A stretch of DNA of 64,000 nucleotides from contig NZ_BJZQ01000001.1 in assembly GCF_007992115.1 (NCBI RefSeq), positions 372,001 to 436,000 of the forward strand. Direction: 5' to 3'. This document shows positions 49,341 through 59,549 of the stretch, piece after piece. The notes under the pieces were generated by a model. It was given only the letters and a program-made list of their open reading frames with translations, did not search any database and was not told where the DNA came from. Each line of letters starts with the position of its first letter. The first letter of the stretch is position 1. Source of the stretch: Aeromicrobium flavum. GTDB taxonomy: Bacteria > Actinomycetota > Actinomycetes > Propionibacteriales > Nocardioidaceae. Made by a program: the position numbers and the translations under genes.

Positions 49341-50158
49341 GCTTCGGCAGCCGCGCCCACGTGGCGATGCAGGCGTACGGTCCGCTGTGCGTCGGCATCG
49401 ACCCGCACTCCCACCTGCTGGAGCAGTGGGGGCTGGAGGACTCGATCGACGGGCTCGACCGGTTCGCGGCCACGTGCGTCGAGGCGTTCGCCGGCAAGGT
49501 GGCGTTCGTGAAGCCGCAGTCGGCGTTCTTCGAGCGGTTCGGCGCGGCCGGCGTCGCCATCCTGGAGCGCACGCTGCAGGACCTGCGGCACACCGGCACG
49601 CTGACGATCCTCGACGTCAAGCGTGGTGACATCGGCTCCACCGCCGGCGCGTACGCCGACGCCTACCTCGACGACGACGCCCCGATGGCGGCCGACGCGA
49701 TCACCGTCAGCCCGTACCTGGGCTTCGGCTCCCTGACGCCGTTCTTCGCGGCCGCCGAGAAGAACGACGCGGGCGTGTTCGTGCTGGCGTTCACCTCCAA
49801 CCCCGAGGCGATCCGGTTCCAGACCGCGACCGCCTCGTCAGGCATGTCGGTGGGTGACGAGGTGCTGGTCGAGCTCGGCCACGCCAACGAGGGCGCCGAC
49901 CCGATGGGCTCCTTCGGCGCCGTCATCGGTGCGACGGTCGCCCACCTCGACACCCAGCGCCTCGGCTTCAACGGCCCGATCCTGGTCCCCGGCTTCGGCG
50001 CCCAGGGCGGCACCGTCGACGACCTCCGCCGCCTGTTCGGCGACGTCACGGACCAGATCATCCCGTCCACCTCGCGCGACGTCCTCGCCAAGGGCCCGGA
50101 CGTGGCCACCCTCCGCGCCGCCGCGGCCGCCACCAACGACTCGTTGTCGCTGCTGTAG
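49337..50158 (+). CDS. pyrF: Orotidine 5'-phosphate decarboxylase (type 2)
   Basis: A 273-residue enzyme of the PyrF type 2 group that makes UMP. The catalytic Lys95 lies in [12 protein letters not shown], preceded by [13 protein letters not shown], and the C-terminal phosphate region is [16 protein letters not shown]. The start ATG 49337 overlaps the carB stop. It ends the operon, 9 bp from the convergent CHAT gene. pyrD and pyrE, needed for a full pathway, are elsewhere, as is usual in this group. Confidence 0.95.
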
Positions 50159-50167
50159 CGCTCAGCG

Positions 50168-52624
50168 TCACCAGCCGGCGCCGAAGCAGACGAACGAGGT
50201 CGGGCGGTCGGCGGTGGCCTCGGCCAGGGCGACGCCCGGGGGAGTGCCGGCGGCCATGAGCCGGTGCACGTCCTGCAGCACCTCGCAGGCCTCGTCGTCC
50301 GCGACGGCCGCGGGGGAGGCGATGACGCAGCGCGCACCGGCGTGCAACCACGCGTTGACCATGCCGAGCGACTCCTCGGCCCAGCGTTGCGTCGAGCGGC
50401 CCACCTCGCACGCCGACAGGATCACCACGTCGGGCACGTTCTTGAGCTGGTCGAGGTCGTACCCGAAGAGCGGCCCGTCGGCGAGCAGCACGGCCGAGAA
50501 CAACGGGTTCTCCGCCGCGTGGCGTCCGTGCGCCGAGATGTGCAGCAACGACGCCCCGTCGGCCGCCGCGAGCGTCGCGGCCACCGTCGCCTGACCGTCG
50601 GTGAGGCACGTCGAGCCGGGCCAGCGCGCCGACGACTGCTTGACCTCCTCGACGGCACGATCGACGTCGGGACCGGCGACGAAGGTGCCGGTGGTCGGGG
50701 TGGGCAGGCCGCGCGTCGCCAGCCACCGCGTCGCCGCCGACGCCACGGTGACGGGCCGGCCCACGAAGCCCGGCAGCATCGACCACGGGACGCCGGCGAG
50801 GATCCCGGAGTGGGTGAGCACCACGCGCCGGTCGCCCACCAGGGGAAGGACGGGCGCGACGAGGGCCGTGGCGACCTCGGCCAGGCGACGCCGGCGTCCC
50901 GCCAGGACCACGCGGCCGATCGCCTCGCCCAGCTCGCCGGCACTGACGTCGAGGTCGGCGCGCAGGCCCGCCATCAGGGCCACCGTCGGTGAGGAGTCCC
51001 CGAGGTCGACGACCGTCGGGCCGTCCTCGGTCACCACGAGCGCGTGCAGGCGCGACCGGCGGTCCCAGCCGTAGCTCACCAGCGCCGTGTCGCTGCCCAG
51101 CGCCGCACCCACCTCGTGCAGCTCGGCGACCCGTCGGACCTCGCCCGACCCGGTGCCGAGCCAGGCACGACGCCGCACGCGGTCGCGCAGCTCGGCGAGC
51201 CGTCTCGCCTCGGGTGAGCCGGCCTCGGGCTCGGTGACCGTCAGCCTGCGGATCTCGACGAGGTCGGCCGCCGCCGCCGGGTCCTCCGGCGGCCGCACCG
51301 GCACCACCCGCGTCGTGAGTGCCCGAGCACGCTCGGACCACTCGAAGACCAGCTCGGGCGAGCCGTCCTCGAGGGCGATCTGGATGCCGCGGGCGGCGAG
51401 GTCGCGCCCGTGGCCCACGAGCGACGTCATGAGGTCGAGGCTGCCGAACGAGGACTGCCAGTCGTGCAGGAGCCCGAGGCCGGCCTGCAGGTGTCGCAGC
51501 GCCTGCCGACGACGACCCGTCGCCAGGGAGAGCTCGGCCTTCGTGCGTCGCTCCAGCAGGCGCTCGGTGAGCGAGTCGCGCGGGTTGGTGCGGGCACGCT
51601 GCAGGCGGACCCGCGCGTCCTCGAGCCGGCCCAGGCGCACGGCCACCCTGGCCGCGTAGAGGTCGAGCAGCTGGGCCTCGTGCACCATCGACGACCCGCG
51701 CAGGGCGGCGGCGAGCTCCTCGGCGCGACCGAGCCACGCGGGGGTGCCGCCGCCCCCGATGGCCCTGGCGATCGCCTCGAGCGTGTCGGCACGCAGGGCC
51801 CAGCCGCTGTTGCCGTTGCGTCGCAGCCGGCGGGCGGCGCTGCGTGCCAGCACCCGGGACCGGTTCGGGTCGGTGAGCAGGACCGCGCGTCCCAGCACGA
51901 ACTCGCACTCGGCCTGCATGCGGGGCAGCCGCAAGGTGGAGAAGTTCGCGACCGCCCGCTCGAGCAGCCGGGTGCCCTCGGTGACCATGCCGGCCTTGAG
52001 CAGCACCTCCGCCCGGTCCTGCATGCCGATGGTGCGCACCTGGATGCCGGCGTCGGGCGACTCCCGCTCGGCCCGGTCCATCAGGCGCAGCGCCGTGACG
52101 AGGTCGCCGAGGGCCATGGCGACGTACCCGCGGTTGTGGTCGGCCGCGGCCGCGCCGGCGTCGTCGCCGGCAGCACGGAAGTCGCGCGCCGCGGCGTCGA
52201 AGTCGGTCTCGGCACGGGTGAGGTGGTTCTGCTCGAGCTGGGCGAAGCCACGGTTGAGCAGGACGTTGCCGCGTTCGGTGGTGCCGGGGTCGAGGGCGGG
52301 GATGGCCAGGTTGTAGAGGCCGATCACCTCGTCGAGGTCGCCGCCACGCGACAACAGGACGGCCAGCTGGCTGCGCACGATCGCCCGGGCCCGAGGAGAG
52401 GTGCCGGGGAGCCGCAGCGCCGCGGCGCACCGTTGCATGGCCTGCGCGCGGTCGCCCAGCTCGGCCTCCGCGTACGCCAGGCTCGCGCTGATCCGCGCGA
52501 CGAGGTCGGGCTCGTCAGCGCGCTCCAGCGCCGAGCCCAGCAGCCGTCGCGCCTGCCGGAAGTGACCCCGGTTGATCGCGGCGACGCCGTGCTCGTGCAG
52601 CGTGGGAGCGGCGGTCGGCGGCAC
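50168..52624 (-). CDS. TPR-CHAT caspase-like protease
   Basis: An 818-residue protein. Residues about 1-400 are tetratricopeptide-like helical repeats rich in Ala, Leu and Arg (for example FRQARRLLGSALERADEP). The C-terminal CHAT domain, a caspase-clan protease, has catalytic His699 in LLHISAHGRH and Cys739 in VVILSACEVG, both intact. No signal peptide or membrane helix is seen. It starts at GTG 52624, 3 bp after the S8 protease stop, and is last in the sigma–beta-domain–S8–CHAT operon. CHAT proteins act in bacterial conflict and regulated proteolysis; the substrate here is unknown, though the neighbouring proteins are candidates. Confidence 0.88.
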   Translation of the reverse strand: MPPTAAPTLHEHGVAAINRGHFRQARRLLGSALERADEPDLVARISASLAYAEAELGDRAQAMQRCAAALRLPGTSPRARAIVRSQLAVLLSRGGDLDEVIGLYNLAIPALDPGTTERGNVLLNRGFAQLEQNHLTRAETDFDAAARDFRAAGDDAGAAAADHNRGYVAMALGDLVTALRLMDRAERESPDAGIQVRTIGMQDRAEVLLKAGMVTEGTRLLERAVANFSTLRLPRMQAECEFVLGRAVLLTDPNRSRVLARSAARRLRRNGNSGWALRADTLEAIARAIGGGGTPAWLGRAEELAAALRGSSMVHEAQLLDLYAARVAVRLGRLEDARVRLQRARTNPRDSLTERLLERRTKAELSLATGRRRQALRHLQAGLGLLHDWQSSFGSLDLMTSLVGHGRDLAARGIQIALEDGSPELVFEWSERARALTTRVVPVRPPEDPAAAADLVEIRRLTVTEPEAGSPEARRLAELRDRVRRRAWLGTGSGEVRRVAELHEVGAALGSDTALVSYGWDRRSRLHALVVTEDGPTVVDLGDSSPTVALMAGLRADLDVSAGELGEAIGRVVLAGRRRRLAEVATALVAPVLPLVGDRRVVLTHSGILAGVPWSMLPGFVGRPVTVASAATRWLATRGLPTPTTGTFVAGPDVDRAVEEVKQSSARWPGSTCLTDGQATVAATLAAADGASLLHISAHGRHAAENPLFSAVLLADGPLFGYDLDQLKNVPDVVILSACEVGRSTQRWAEESLGMVNAWLHAGARCVIASPAAVADDEACEVLQDVHRLMAAGTPPGVALAEATADRPTSFVCFGAGW

Positions 52625-52627
52625 GGC

Positions 52628-54247
52628 TCACCCTGACGCGAGCAGGTCGGACACGACCTTCTGGGCCAGCCCGACCCGTGCCTTCCGGTCGTCCCCGGTC
52701 GTGAGGCCGGGCGCGAGCGCCTCGGCCAGCTCGGCCGCGAACACCGGCGCGGCGAACGACGACCCGCTCCAGATCGCGAACCCGCTGCGGTAGTCGTCGG
52801 GGTCGAAGGACTCACGCAGGCGGCCGTCGGCGGTGACGAGTCGCGCCGTCGGCTCGAGGCCCGTCTGGAACGCGGGGAACGTGCTGAGCAGCGCCGTGCC
52901 CCGGCGGTACACGCGGACCCACCGACCGGCGTTGGTGAACAACGCGTCCGTGACGCCGTTCGTGTTCAGCGCCCCCACCGAGACGATCGGGGCCGCCCCG
53001 GGATCGAGGGAGATGATCTGCCCGACGTCGTCGTGCGGGGTCCATGCGGCGGGGAACATGGGACGCGTCGTCGCGTCGTTCCCGGCCGAGCAGACCACGA
53101 TCGTGCCGGTGCGGCCGATCGCGGCGAGCATCTCGTAGAACGTCGGATCGAACTTCTGGTCGAGCGGCGTCTCGTGGTAGTAGCCGAACGACAGGTTGAG
53201 CACGTCCAGCGTGATGGCGTCCGTGCGCACGAGCACGGCGATCCGGGCGACCGCGGTCATGAGGTCGGACTCGGCCATGGTGCCGTCGGACTCCGCGACC
53301 CGCCACCACCACAGGTCGGCCTCGGGGCAGCCCTGGTGCAGGAGCCCCGCGATGAAGGTGCCGTGGCCCGAGGCCTCGTCGAGCATCCCGTCCAGGGGGC
53401 CTCCGACGTCACCGACGACCTCGGGCGCGGTGGCGGGATCCTTGAGTCCGATCGGCGTCGCCGGGCCCAGGTCCGTGCCGTCGTGGACGAAGTCGGGGGT
53501 GAGCCACGGGTGCGTGCCGCAGCCGGTGTCGATCATGCCGATGTGGGGCCGGCGCTCGCCGAGCACCTTCCCGCGGTGCGGCGGGCGACCGACGAACGAC
53601 ACCGGCTGGCGCCCGCCCGTGCCGGGATCGGCGTAGGCGTCGAGCAGGGCGCCGTTGCTGCGCGTGTGCGGGTTGGACCGGGTGTGGGGGTTCGAGCGCG
53701 TGTGCGGGTTGGAGCGCGTGTGCGGATTGGACCGGGTGTGCGGGTACAGCGTGAGGACGTGGTCGAGCCCGATGCCGAAGAGCAGGTCGGTGTTCGTCTT
53801 CTTGTCGGTCCGCGCCATGGCACGCGCCGTCTGCAGCAGCGACCAGGCGTCCGGCGGGCGCGCCCGGGCGTCGTCGCGCGGTGTGATGAGCACGCGCATC
53901 AGGCCCACGTCGCCCGTGGCCCACGGGTAGCGCCGTAGTCGTGACTCCCGCTCGTCGTCCTCGCTCGTGATCTGCACCCGGGGAAAGCTGGGATCCTCCT
54001 CCACTTCCCAGTGGAAGGTCTCGGCGGCGTCCTGCAGCAGCTTGAGCGCGGCGGCCGTGTCGATCAGCGTGGAGATCAGCAGCCGGGTCGCCAGGTAGGA
54101 GGTGGGGTTGGCGTCGGGGTCGGGGGAGGCGGCGGCCGTGTTGGGGTCGAGGAGCTTGCCCTCACGTTCGGCGACGGACTGGGGCCGGGTCCACGCGTCC
54201 TGCGCCTCCAGTCGGGGCGGCTTCCGTCCGGAATCCTGGGTGGCCAT
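52628..54247 (-). CDS. Subtilisin-like S8 serine protease with PHTRSN repeats
   Basis: A 539-residue protease of the subtilase family. The triad is intact: Asp240 in GMIDTGCG, His295 in SGHGTFIAG and Ser497 in GSSFAAP. No signal peptide is visible, so it is probably cytoplasmic, which is unusual for subtilases. The first 165 residues are a family-specific N-terminal region. Residues 169-198 are five consecutive copies of PHTRSN, forming a basic, flexible array just before the catalytic domain; it could be a processing or binding site. ATG 54247 follows a TGAGGA ribosome site. The gene lies 3 bp before the CHAT gene and 9 bp after the small beta protein. Confidence 0.9.
   Translation of the reverse strand: MATQDSGRKPPRLEAQDAWTRPQSVAEREGKLLDPNTAAASPDPDANPTSYLATRLLISTLIDTAAALKLLQDAAETFHWEVEEDPSFPRVQITSEDDERESRLRRYPWATGDVGLMRVLITPRDDARARPPDAWSLLQTARAMARTDKKTNTDLLFGIGLDHVLTLYPHTRSNPHTRSNPHTRSNPHTRSNPHTRSNGALLDAYADPGTGGRQPVSFVGRPPHRGKVLGERRPHIGMIDTGCGTHPWLTPDFVHDGTDLGPATPIGLKDPATAPEVVGDVGGPLDGMLDEASGHGTFIAGLLHQGCPEADLWWWRVAESDGTMAESDLMTAVARIAVLVRTDAITLDVLNLSFGYYHETPLDQKFDPTFYEMLAAIGRTGTIVVCSAGNDATTRPMFPAAWTPHDDVGQIISLDPGAAPIVSVGALNTNGVTDALFTNAGRWVRVYRRGTALLSTFPAFQTGLEPTARLVTADGRLRESFDPDDYRSGFAIWSGSSFAAPVFAAELAEALAPGLTTGDDRKARVGLAQKVVSDLLASG
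53654..53743 (-). repeat. Five 18-bp tandem units coding for (PHTRSN)x5
   Basis: Five units of 18 bases sit end to end inside the S8 protease gene. Each encodes Pro-His-Thr-Arg-Ser-Asn. The units differ at synonymous positions (Thr ACC/ACG, Arg CGG/CGC, Ser TCC/TCG/AGC), so the peptide is kept while the DNA has drifted. Unit number could vary by recombination. Confidence 0.97.
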
Positions 54248-54256
54248 CGGTGGTCC

Positions 54257-54703
54257 TCAGATCTCGAAGGTGGGGGTGGCGAGGTCGTCGTGGTCGGCGA
54301 CCTGGAACCAGATGCGGACGAGCCCGGCCGGCACGGAGTCGAACTCGAACCGGCCCACGGTCAGGTCGGCCGTCACGGAGTCGTCGTCGTGCGTCAGCCG
54401 TACGCTGCCGCTCTCACCGGGGGTGATCCAGCCGTCGAGGCGGCGCGTGCCGGGGGCGGGCCCGTCGCTGACGCGCACCAGCACGGACACGTCGTCGTAC
54501 GCGAACTCGATGGTGAGGGGGCCCGAGCCGCGGGTGCCGGCCAGCTCGGTGCTGCGGCTGAGCAGGCTCAGCAGGGCGTACTCGGTGTCGAGGTCCTCGG
54601 CCGCGACGGCCGCGATCATGGCGTCGGTGAGGTGGGGCGGCGCCGGGTCGATCGCCCGGTACATCGCCTGCAGGTCGTCGAAGATCGGTTCGCGCTCGGT
54701 CAT
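54257..54703 (-). CDS. Small protein with beta-sandwich C-terminus, sigma-operon partner
   Basis: A 148-residue soluble protein. The N-terminal 55 residues are helical and acidic (FDDLQAMYRAIDPAPPHL, then AMIAAVAAEDLDTEYALLS), and the rest is beta-rich (TIEFAYDDVSVLVRVSDG and FEFDSVPAGLVRIWFQV). The layout resembles proteins annotated as carboxypeptidase-regulatory-like that sit beside ECF sigma factors in actinobacteria, and the helical part could bind the sigma factor. The zinc-binding HxxxCxxC of ZAS anti-sigmas is absent. ATG 54703 overlaps the sigma stop, and the S8 gene begins 9 bp after its stop. Confidence 0.7.
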   Translation of the reverse strand: MTEREPIFDDLQAMYRAIDPAPPHLTDAMIAAVAAEDLDTEYALLSLLSRSTELAGTRGSGPLTIEFAYDDVSVLVRVSDGPAPGTRRLDGWITPGESGSVRLTHDDDSVTADLTVGRFEFDSVPAGLVRIWFQVADHDDLATPTFEI

Positions 54704-55308
54704 GATGCGGCCCCCTCGCCGGAGATGACGGACTTGAGCTTCTCGAGGCAGCGGCGGCGCGTCGGTCCGATGCTGCCCACGGGCATGCCCAGGTCCTCGG
54801 AGATGTGGTGGTAGTCCGGTCGTTCGTCGAAGGCGATGACGCGCAGGAGGCGCTGGCACCGTTCGTTGAGCTGGGCGACCGCCGCCCAGAGCCGGTGGTT
54901 CTCGTCGGCCTCGACCGCCTCGGACTCGGCGGCGCGCGTCGTGGGCAGGGCGGGGGCCAGGACCTCGTCGTCGGTGGCGTCCTCGCGGCGGTTGCGCGAG
55001 GCCACGCGCCACGCCTGGCGGCGGGCGGTGATGATCAGCCACGAGGACACGGCGCGAGGGTTCTCGACCGCGTCGGCCTTGCGCACGAGGGTCAGCCAGG
55101 TGAACTGGATGACGTCCTCGCACACGTCCTCGTCGAGTCGGTACGCGCGGACCACGTGCCACAGCACCGGGGTCATCTCGCGCACCAGGTCGTCGATCGC
55201 CCCACGGTCCCCGTCACGCCAGCGTGCGAAGGCCTCGCCGGAGCGGATCCACGGGCCGTCGTCGGATTCTGCTGGTTCGTGTGACTTGCTGTCGGTCACG
55301 GAGTTCAT
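54700..55308 (-). CDS. ECF-type RNA polymerase sigma factor of the protease operon
   Basis: A 202-residue ECF sigma factor. Region 2 appears as MTPVLWHVVRAYRLDEDVCE, DVIQFTWLTLVRKADAV and SSWLIITARRQAWR. Region 4 is LNERCQRLLRVIAF followed by YHHISEDLGMPVGSIGPTR, the DNA-binding helix-turn-helix. It begins about 95 bp from the divergent lipoprotein gene. I choose ATG 55308; a GTG at 55317 is also in frame, and neither has a strong ribosome site. It is the first of four overlapping or tightly spaced genes, so it probably controls its own operon. Confidence 0.88.
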   Translation of the reverse strand: MNSVTDSKSHEPAESDDGPWIRSGEAFARWRDGDRGAIDDLVREMTPVLWHVVRAYRLDEDVCEDVIQFTWLTLVRKADAVENPRAVSSWLIITARRQAWRVASRNRREDATDDEVLAPALPTTRAAESEAVEADENHRLWAAVAQLNERCQRLLRVIAFDERPDYHHISEDLGMPVGSIGPTRRRCLEKLKSVISGEGAAS

Positions 55309-55390
55309 TGTGCGCACATCCGGGACGAGGCAGGAAGGGGTAACCCTGATACACGCCGACGGGCGTCGCCGGGGGAGAGGCCCGCGCTAG

Positions 55391-55396
55391 TAGCCT
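55391..55396 (+). promoter_or_regulatory. Probable -10 hexamer (TAGCCT), leaderless
   Basis: TAGCCT ends 6 nt before GTG 55403 with no Shine-Dalgarno between. Confidence 0.5.
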
Positions 55397-55402
55397 GTCC
55401 GG

Positions 55403-55837
55403 GTGCGACGACCCACCCTGCTGCTGCTCTCGGCGGTCCTCGGCCTCGGCACGGTGGCGGGTTGCTCGGGCGGCGGACCGTACTGCGACGCGGTCGACGA
55501 CGCCAAGGAGCCGCTCACCAGCTTCGGCCGCCAGACCGACGCCGCGTACGCCGAGTACGCGCAGGTCACCGCCGACATCGCCGAGGTCGCACCCGAGTCG
55601 GTCCGGAAGGACTGGCGCACCATCGCGAAGGCGACCAAGAAGGTCGTGATCGTCCACCGCAAGGCCGGCTTCCGCCTCCAGGACATGAAGGACGAGGTGA
55701 AGGTGAACGCGCTGTCCCAGCAGGACATCGACCGCATCACCGCCGCCCACGAGGCCTTCAACGACACCCGGACCCAGCGCCTTGCCGTCGTCGAGCACGT
55801 GGACGACGAGTGCGGCATCGACCTGTCCGAGAAGTGA
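55403..55837 (+). CDS. Small secreted lipoprotein (144 aa)
   Basis: A 144-residue lipoprotein: the signal sequence LLLLSAVLGLGTVAGC ends at a clear lipobox (VAGC, Cys21). The mature part is helical, with KDWRTIAKATKKVVIVHRK and two further cysteines (PYCDAVDD and ECGIDLSE) that may form a disulfide. It is a common actinobacterial type of unknown role. It is divergent from the sigma factor operon and lies 10 bp before mihF. Confidence 0.78.
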   Translation: MRRPTLLLLSAVLGLGTVAGCSGGGPYCDAVDDAKEPLTSFGRQTDAAYAEYAQVTADIAEVAPESVRKDWRTIAKATKKVVIVHRKAGFRLQDMKDEVKVNALSQQDIDRITAAHEAFNDTRTQRLAVVEHVDDECGIDLSEK

Positions 55838-55847
55838 GGAGTTGACC

Positions 55848-56168
55848 GTGGCCCTGCCCCGACTGACCGACGAACAGCGCCGAGAGGCGCTGGCGAAGGC
55901 GGCCGTCGCCCGCCAGGTGCGCGCCGAGGTGAAGAACCGGCTGCGCCACTCCGGCGCGAGCGTCGCCGAGGTGCTCAAGGAGGCCCAGAGCAACGAGGCG
56001 ATCGCCAAGATCAAGGTCCTCGACCTGCTGCAGAGCATCCCCGGCATCGGCAAGCTGACCGCCCAGCAGATCATGGACGACCTGAACATCGCCCAGAGCC
56101 GCCGCCTGCGCGGCTTGGGCAGCAACCAGGCCAAGGGCCTCATCGCTGAAATTGCACGCCGTGGCTGA
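55848..56168 (+). CDS. mihF: Integration host factor, actinobacterial type (MihF)
   Basis: A 106-residue nucleoid-associated protein of the mycobacterial IHF type, unrelated to E. coli IHF. It starts [18 protein letters not shown] and contains the helix-hairpin-helix [19 protein letters not shown] that binds DNA, with basic helices ([15 protein letters not shown]) before it. The GTG start at 55848 has a GAGGAG ribosome site. In-frame codons upstream belong to the lipoprotein region and are not used. The stop overlaps gmk by 8 nt, the conserved mihF–gmk–rpoZ order. Confidence 0.95.
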   Translation: MALPRLTDEQRREALAKAAVARQVRAEVKNRLRHSGASVAEVLKEAQSNEAIAKIKVLDLLQSIPGIGKLTAQQIMDDLNIAQSRRLRGLGSNQAKGLIAEIARRG

Positions 56169-56742
56169 GCGCGGCCGACTGATCGTCCTCGCCGGGCCCA
56201 CGGCGGTCGGCAAGGGCACGGTGGCGGCGTGGGTCCGCGAGCACCACCCCGAGATCTGGATGTCGGTGTCGGCCACCACGCGGCCCCCGCGGCCGGGCGA
56301 GATCGAGGGCAAGCACTACCACTTCGTGTCCGCCGACGAGTTCGACCGGCTGATCGCCACGGACGGCCTGCTGGAGTGGGCCACCGTCCACGGCGTCAAC
56401 CGTTACGGCACGCCCCGCGCGGCCGTGGAGGAGAAGCTGGCCGAGGGCGAGTCGGTCCTGCTGGAGATCGACCTGCAGGGCGCGCGCCAGGTGCGCCGGG
56501 CCCTGCCGGAGGCGTTCCTGGTCTTCCTCGCGCCGCCCAGCTGGGACGAGCTGGTCAACCGCCTCGTGGGTCGCGGCACCGAGACCGAGGCCGAGCGCGA
56601 GCGCCGCCTGGCCACGGCGCGCGAGGAGCTGGCGGCCGTGTCGGAGTTCGACACCACCATCGTCAACACCGAAGTCGAGGATGCGGGGCGCGAGTTGGTA
56701 GACTTGTTCAGATCCCGCCCGTCGGCCGACCCTGCCGGGTGA
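56161..56742 (+). CDS. gmk: Guanylate kinase
   Basis: A 193-residue enzyme that phosphorylates GMP to GDP. The P-loop is [10 protein letters not shown], the GMP-binding motif is [20 protein letters not shown], and [13 protein letters not shown] is the lid-hinge region. It is linked functionally to rel, since it supplies GDP/GTP and is a known (p)ppGpp target in several bacteria. I use GTG 56161, which overlaps the mihF stop; a TTG at 56152 would add three residues. Neither has a strong ribosome site, so translation may be coupled. Confidence 0.96.
   Translation: MAERGRLIVLAGPTAVGKGTVAAWVREHHPEIWMSVSATTRPPRPGEIEGKHYHFVSADEFDRLIATDGLLEWATVHGVNRYGTPRAAVEEKLAEGESVLLEIDLQGARQVRRALPEAFLVFLAPPSWDELVNRLVGRGTETEAERERRLATAREELAAVSEFDTTIVNTEVEDAGRELVDLFRSRPSADPAG
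56699..56704 (+). promoter_or_regulatory. Possible internal -10 hexamer (TAGACT) for rpoZ
   Basis: TAGACT lies in the 3' part of gmk, 63 nt before the rpoZ start. An AT-rich TTGTTCAGATCC follows. This would let rpoZ and coaBC be transcribed apart from gmk. No clear -35 is seen. Confidence 0.35.
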
Positions 56743-56767
56743 CCCCCACAACTTCTGGAGATTCTGA

Positions 56768-57067
56768 GTGTCCACGACACGTTCTGCTGCCGAAGGCATC
56801 ACCAACCCGCCGATCGACGACCTGCTCGAGAAGGCGGACTCCAAGTACAAGCTCGTTCTCTACAGCGCCAAGCGCGCCCGCCAGATCAACGCGTACTACT
56901 CGCAGCTCGGCGAGGGCCTGCTCGAGTACGTCGGCCCGCTGCTCGAGACCGAGGTCCAGGAGAAGCCGCTGTCGATCGCGCTACGCGAGATCAACGCCGG
57001 CCTGCTGACCGTCGAGGACATCGATCCCGACGCCCCCGTCGCCCCGGCGACCACCGACGAGGCCTGA
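56768..57067 (+). CDS. rpoZ: RNA polymerase omega subunit
   Basis: A 99-residue subunit that helps RNA polymerase assembly and, in E. coli, contributes to ppGpp binding. It contains [19 protein letters not shown] and [17 protein letters not shown], the MARKER-type core, and [17 protein letters not shown]. It begins at GTG 56768 after a TGGAG ribosome site. The position between gmk and coaBC is the standard one. Confidence 0.95.
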   Translation: MSTTRSAAEGITNPPIDDLLEKADSKYKLVLYSAKRARQINAYYSQLGEGLLEYVGPLLETEVQEKPLSIALREINAGLLTVEDIDPDAPVAPATTDEA

Positions 57068-57077
57068 GCCTGCCGCG

Positions 57078-58280
57078 ATGAGCCGCATCGTCCTCGGCGT
57101 CACCGGAGGCGTCGCCGCCTACAAGGCGGCGCTGCTGCTTCGGCTGTTCACCGAGGCCGGGCACGACGTCCGCGTCGTCCCCACCGAGTCCGCGCTGGAG
57201 TTCGTCGGCGCGCCCACGTGGGAGGCGCTCTCGGGGCATCCGGTCCAGACCGGCGTGTTCGAGAACGTCCCCGAGGTGCCGCACGTCAAGCTCGGCCAGA
57301 CCGCCGACCTCGTCGTCGTCGCTCCGGCCACCGCCAACACGCTCGCGCGAGCGGCCCACGGCCTGGCCGACGACCTCCTGACGAACACGCTGCTCACGGC
57401 TCGCTGTCCCGTCGTCATGGCCCCGGCCATGCACACCGAGATGTGGGAGCACCCCGCCACGGTCGCCAACGTCGCGACGCTGCGTGAGCGGGGTGTCCTG
57501 GTCATCGAGCCCGACTCAGGCCGCCTCACCGGCGCCGACACGGGCCCCGGCCGCCTGCCCGATCCCGAGGCGATCCACGCGATCTGTCTCCAGGTCCTGC
57601 AGGGCCGCCCGCGCGATCTCGCCGGTCGCCACGTCGTCGTCTCCGCCGGCGGCACCCGCGAGTTCCTCGATCCCGTGCGGTTCCTGGGCAACCGGTCGTC
57701 CGGCCGCCAGGGGATCGCGCTCGCCGAGGCCGCGCTGGCCCGCGGTGCCACGGTCACCCTCGTGGCAGCCAACGTCTCGATCGACGTCCCGGCCGGTGCC
57801 GAGGTCGTCCGCGTCGTCACCACGGCCGAGCTGCGCGAGGCGATGCTGAAGCAGGCCGCGTCGGCCGACGCCGTCGTCATGGCCGCCGCCCCCGCCGACT
57901 TCCGTCCCGTCTCCCGGGCGGACGCCAAGATCAAGAAGCAGCCCGACGGGGTCGCCCCCTCGATCGAGCTGACCGAGAACCCCGACATCCTCGTCGAGCT
58001 GGTCCGCAGCCGCTCCGGCTCCTCGCCGGTCATCGTCGGCTTCGCCGCAGAGACCGGCGACGCGAACGGTTCGGTGCTCGACCACGCCCGCGCCAAGATG
58101 GCCCGCAAGGGCTGCGACCTGCTGGTCGTCAACGACGTCGGCTCCGAGAAGGTCTTCGGGCAGGCCGACAACGAGGTCACGATCCTCAGCTCCGACGGAT
58201 CCGAGCATCCGATCGCCCGTGCGGCCAAGGCCGAGATCGCCCATGCGATCTGGGACGCCGTCGTCCACCGAGTGAAATGA
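57078..58280 (+). CDS. coaBC: Phosphopantothenoylcysteine decarboxylase / phosphopantothenate-cysteine ligase
   Basis: A 400-residue bifunctional enzyme of coenzyme A synthesis. The CoaC decarboxylase half (about 1-185) starts [18 protein letters not shown] and has [20 protein letters not shown] and [12 protein letters not shown] with FMN and substrate residues. The CoaB ligase half has [19 protein letters not shown] and the lysine-rich [16 protein letters not shown]. It lies 10 bp after rpoZ and 77 bp before metK. Confidence 0.95.
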   Translation: MSRIVLGVTGGVAAYKAALLLRLFTEAGHDVRVVPTESALEFVGAPTWEALSGHPVQTGVFENVPEVPHVKLGQTADLVVVAPATANTLARAAHGLADDLLTNTLLTARCPVVMAPAMHTEMWEHPATVANVATLRERGVLVIEPDSGRLTGADTGPGRLPDPEAIHAICLQVLQGRPRDLAGRHVVVSAGGTREFLDPVRFLGNRSSGRQGIALAEAALARGATVTLVAANVSIDVPAGAEVVRVVTTAELREAMLKQAASADAVVMAAAPADFRPVSRADAKIKKQPDGVAPSIELTENPDILVELVRSRSGSSPVIVGFAAETGDANGSVLDHARAKMARKGCDLLVVNDVGSEKVFGQADNEVTILSSDGSEHPIARAAKAEIAHAIWDAVVHRVK

Positions 58281-58305
58281 ACCCCGGGCGTCACCGTGCG
58301 CCCAC

Positions 58306-58311
58306 TACAGT
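58306..58311 (+). promoter_or_regulatory. Possible metK -10 hexamer (TACAGT)
   Basis: TACAGT lies 46 nt before the metK GTG, leaving a short 5' leader with an AGAGAGGT ribosome site. No SAM riboswitch features are seen in this leader. Confidence 0.4.
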
Positions 58312-58357
58312 CGACACGACGTCCGCGACGTCGTCACCCACAGCCAGAGAGGTAACC

Positions 58358-59545
<1,188 letters not shown>

Positions 59546-59549
59546 CCGA

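Noticed and set aside
53654-53743. The 18-bp tandem units as a CRISPR-like or satellite array
   Set aside because: There are no spacers, the units lie in frame inside a conserved protease gene and encode the same peptide, so it is a coding repeat.
58281-58357. SAM riboswitch before metK
   Set aside because: The 77-bp gap is too short and has no SAM-I or SAM-II core; only a possible -10 and a ribosome site are seen.
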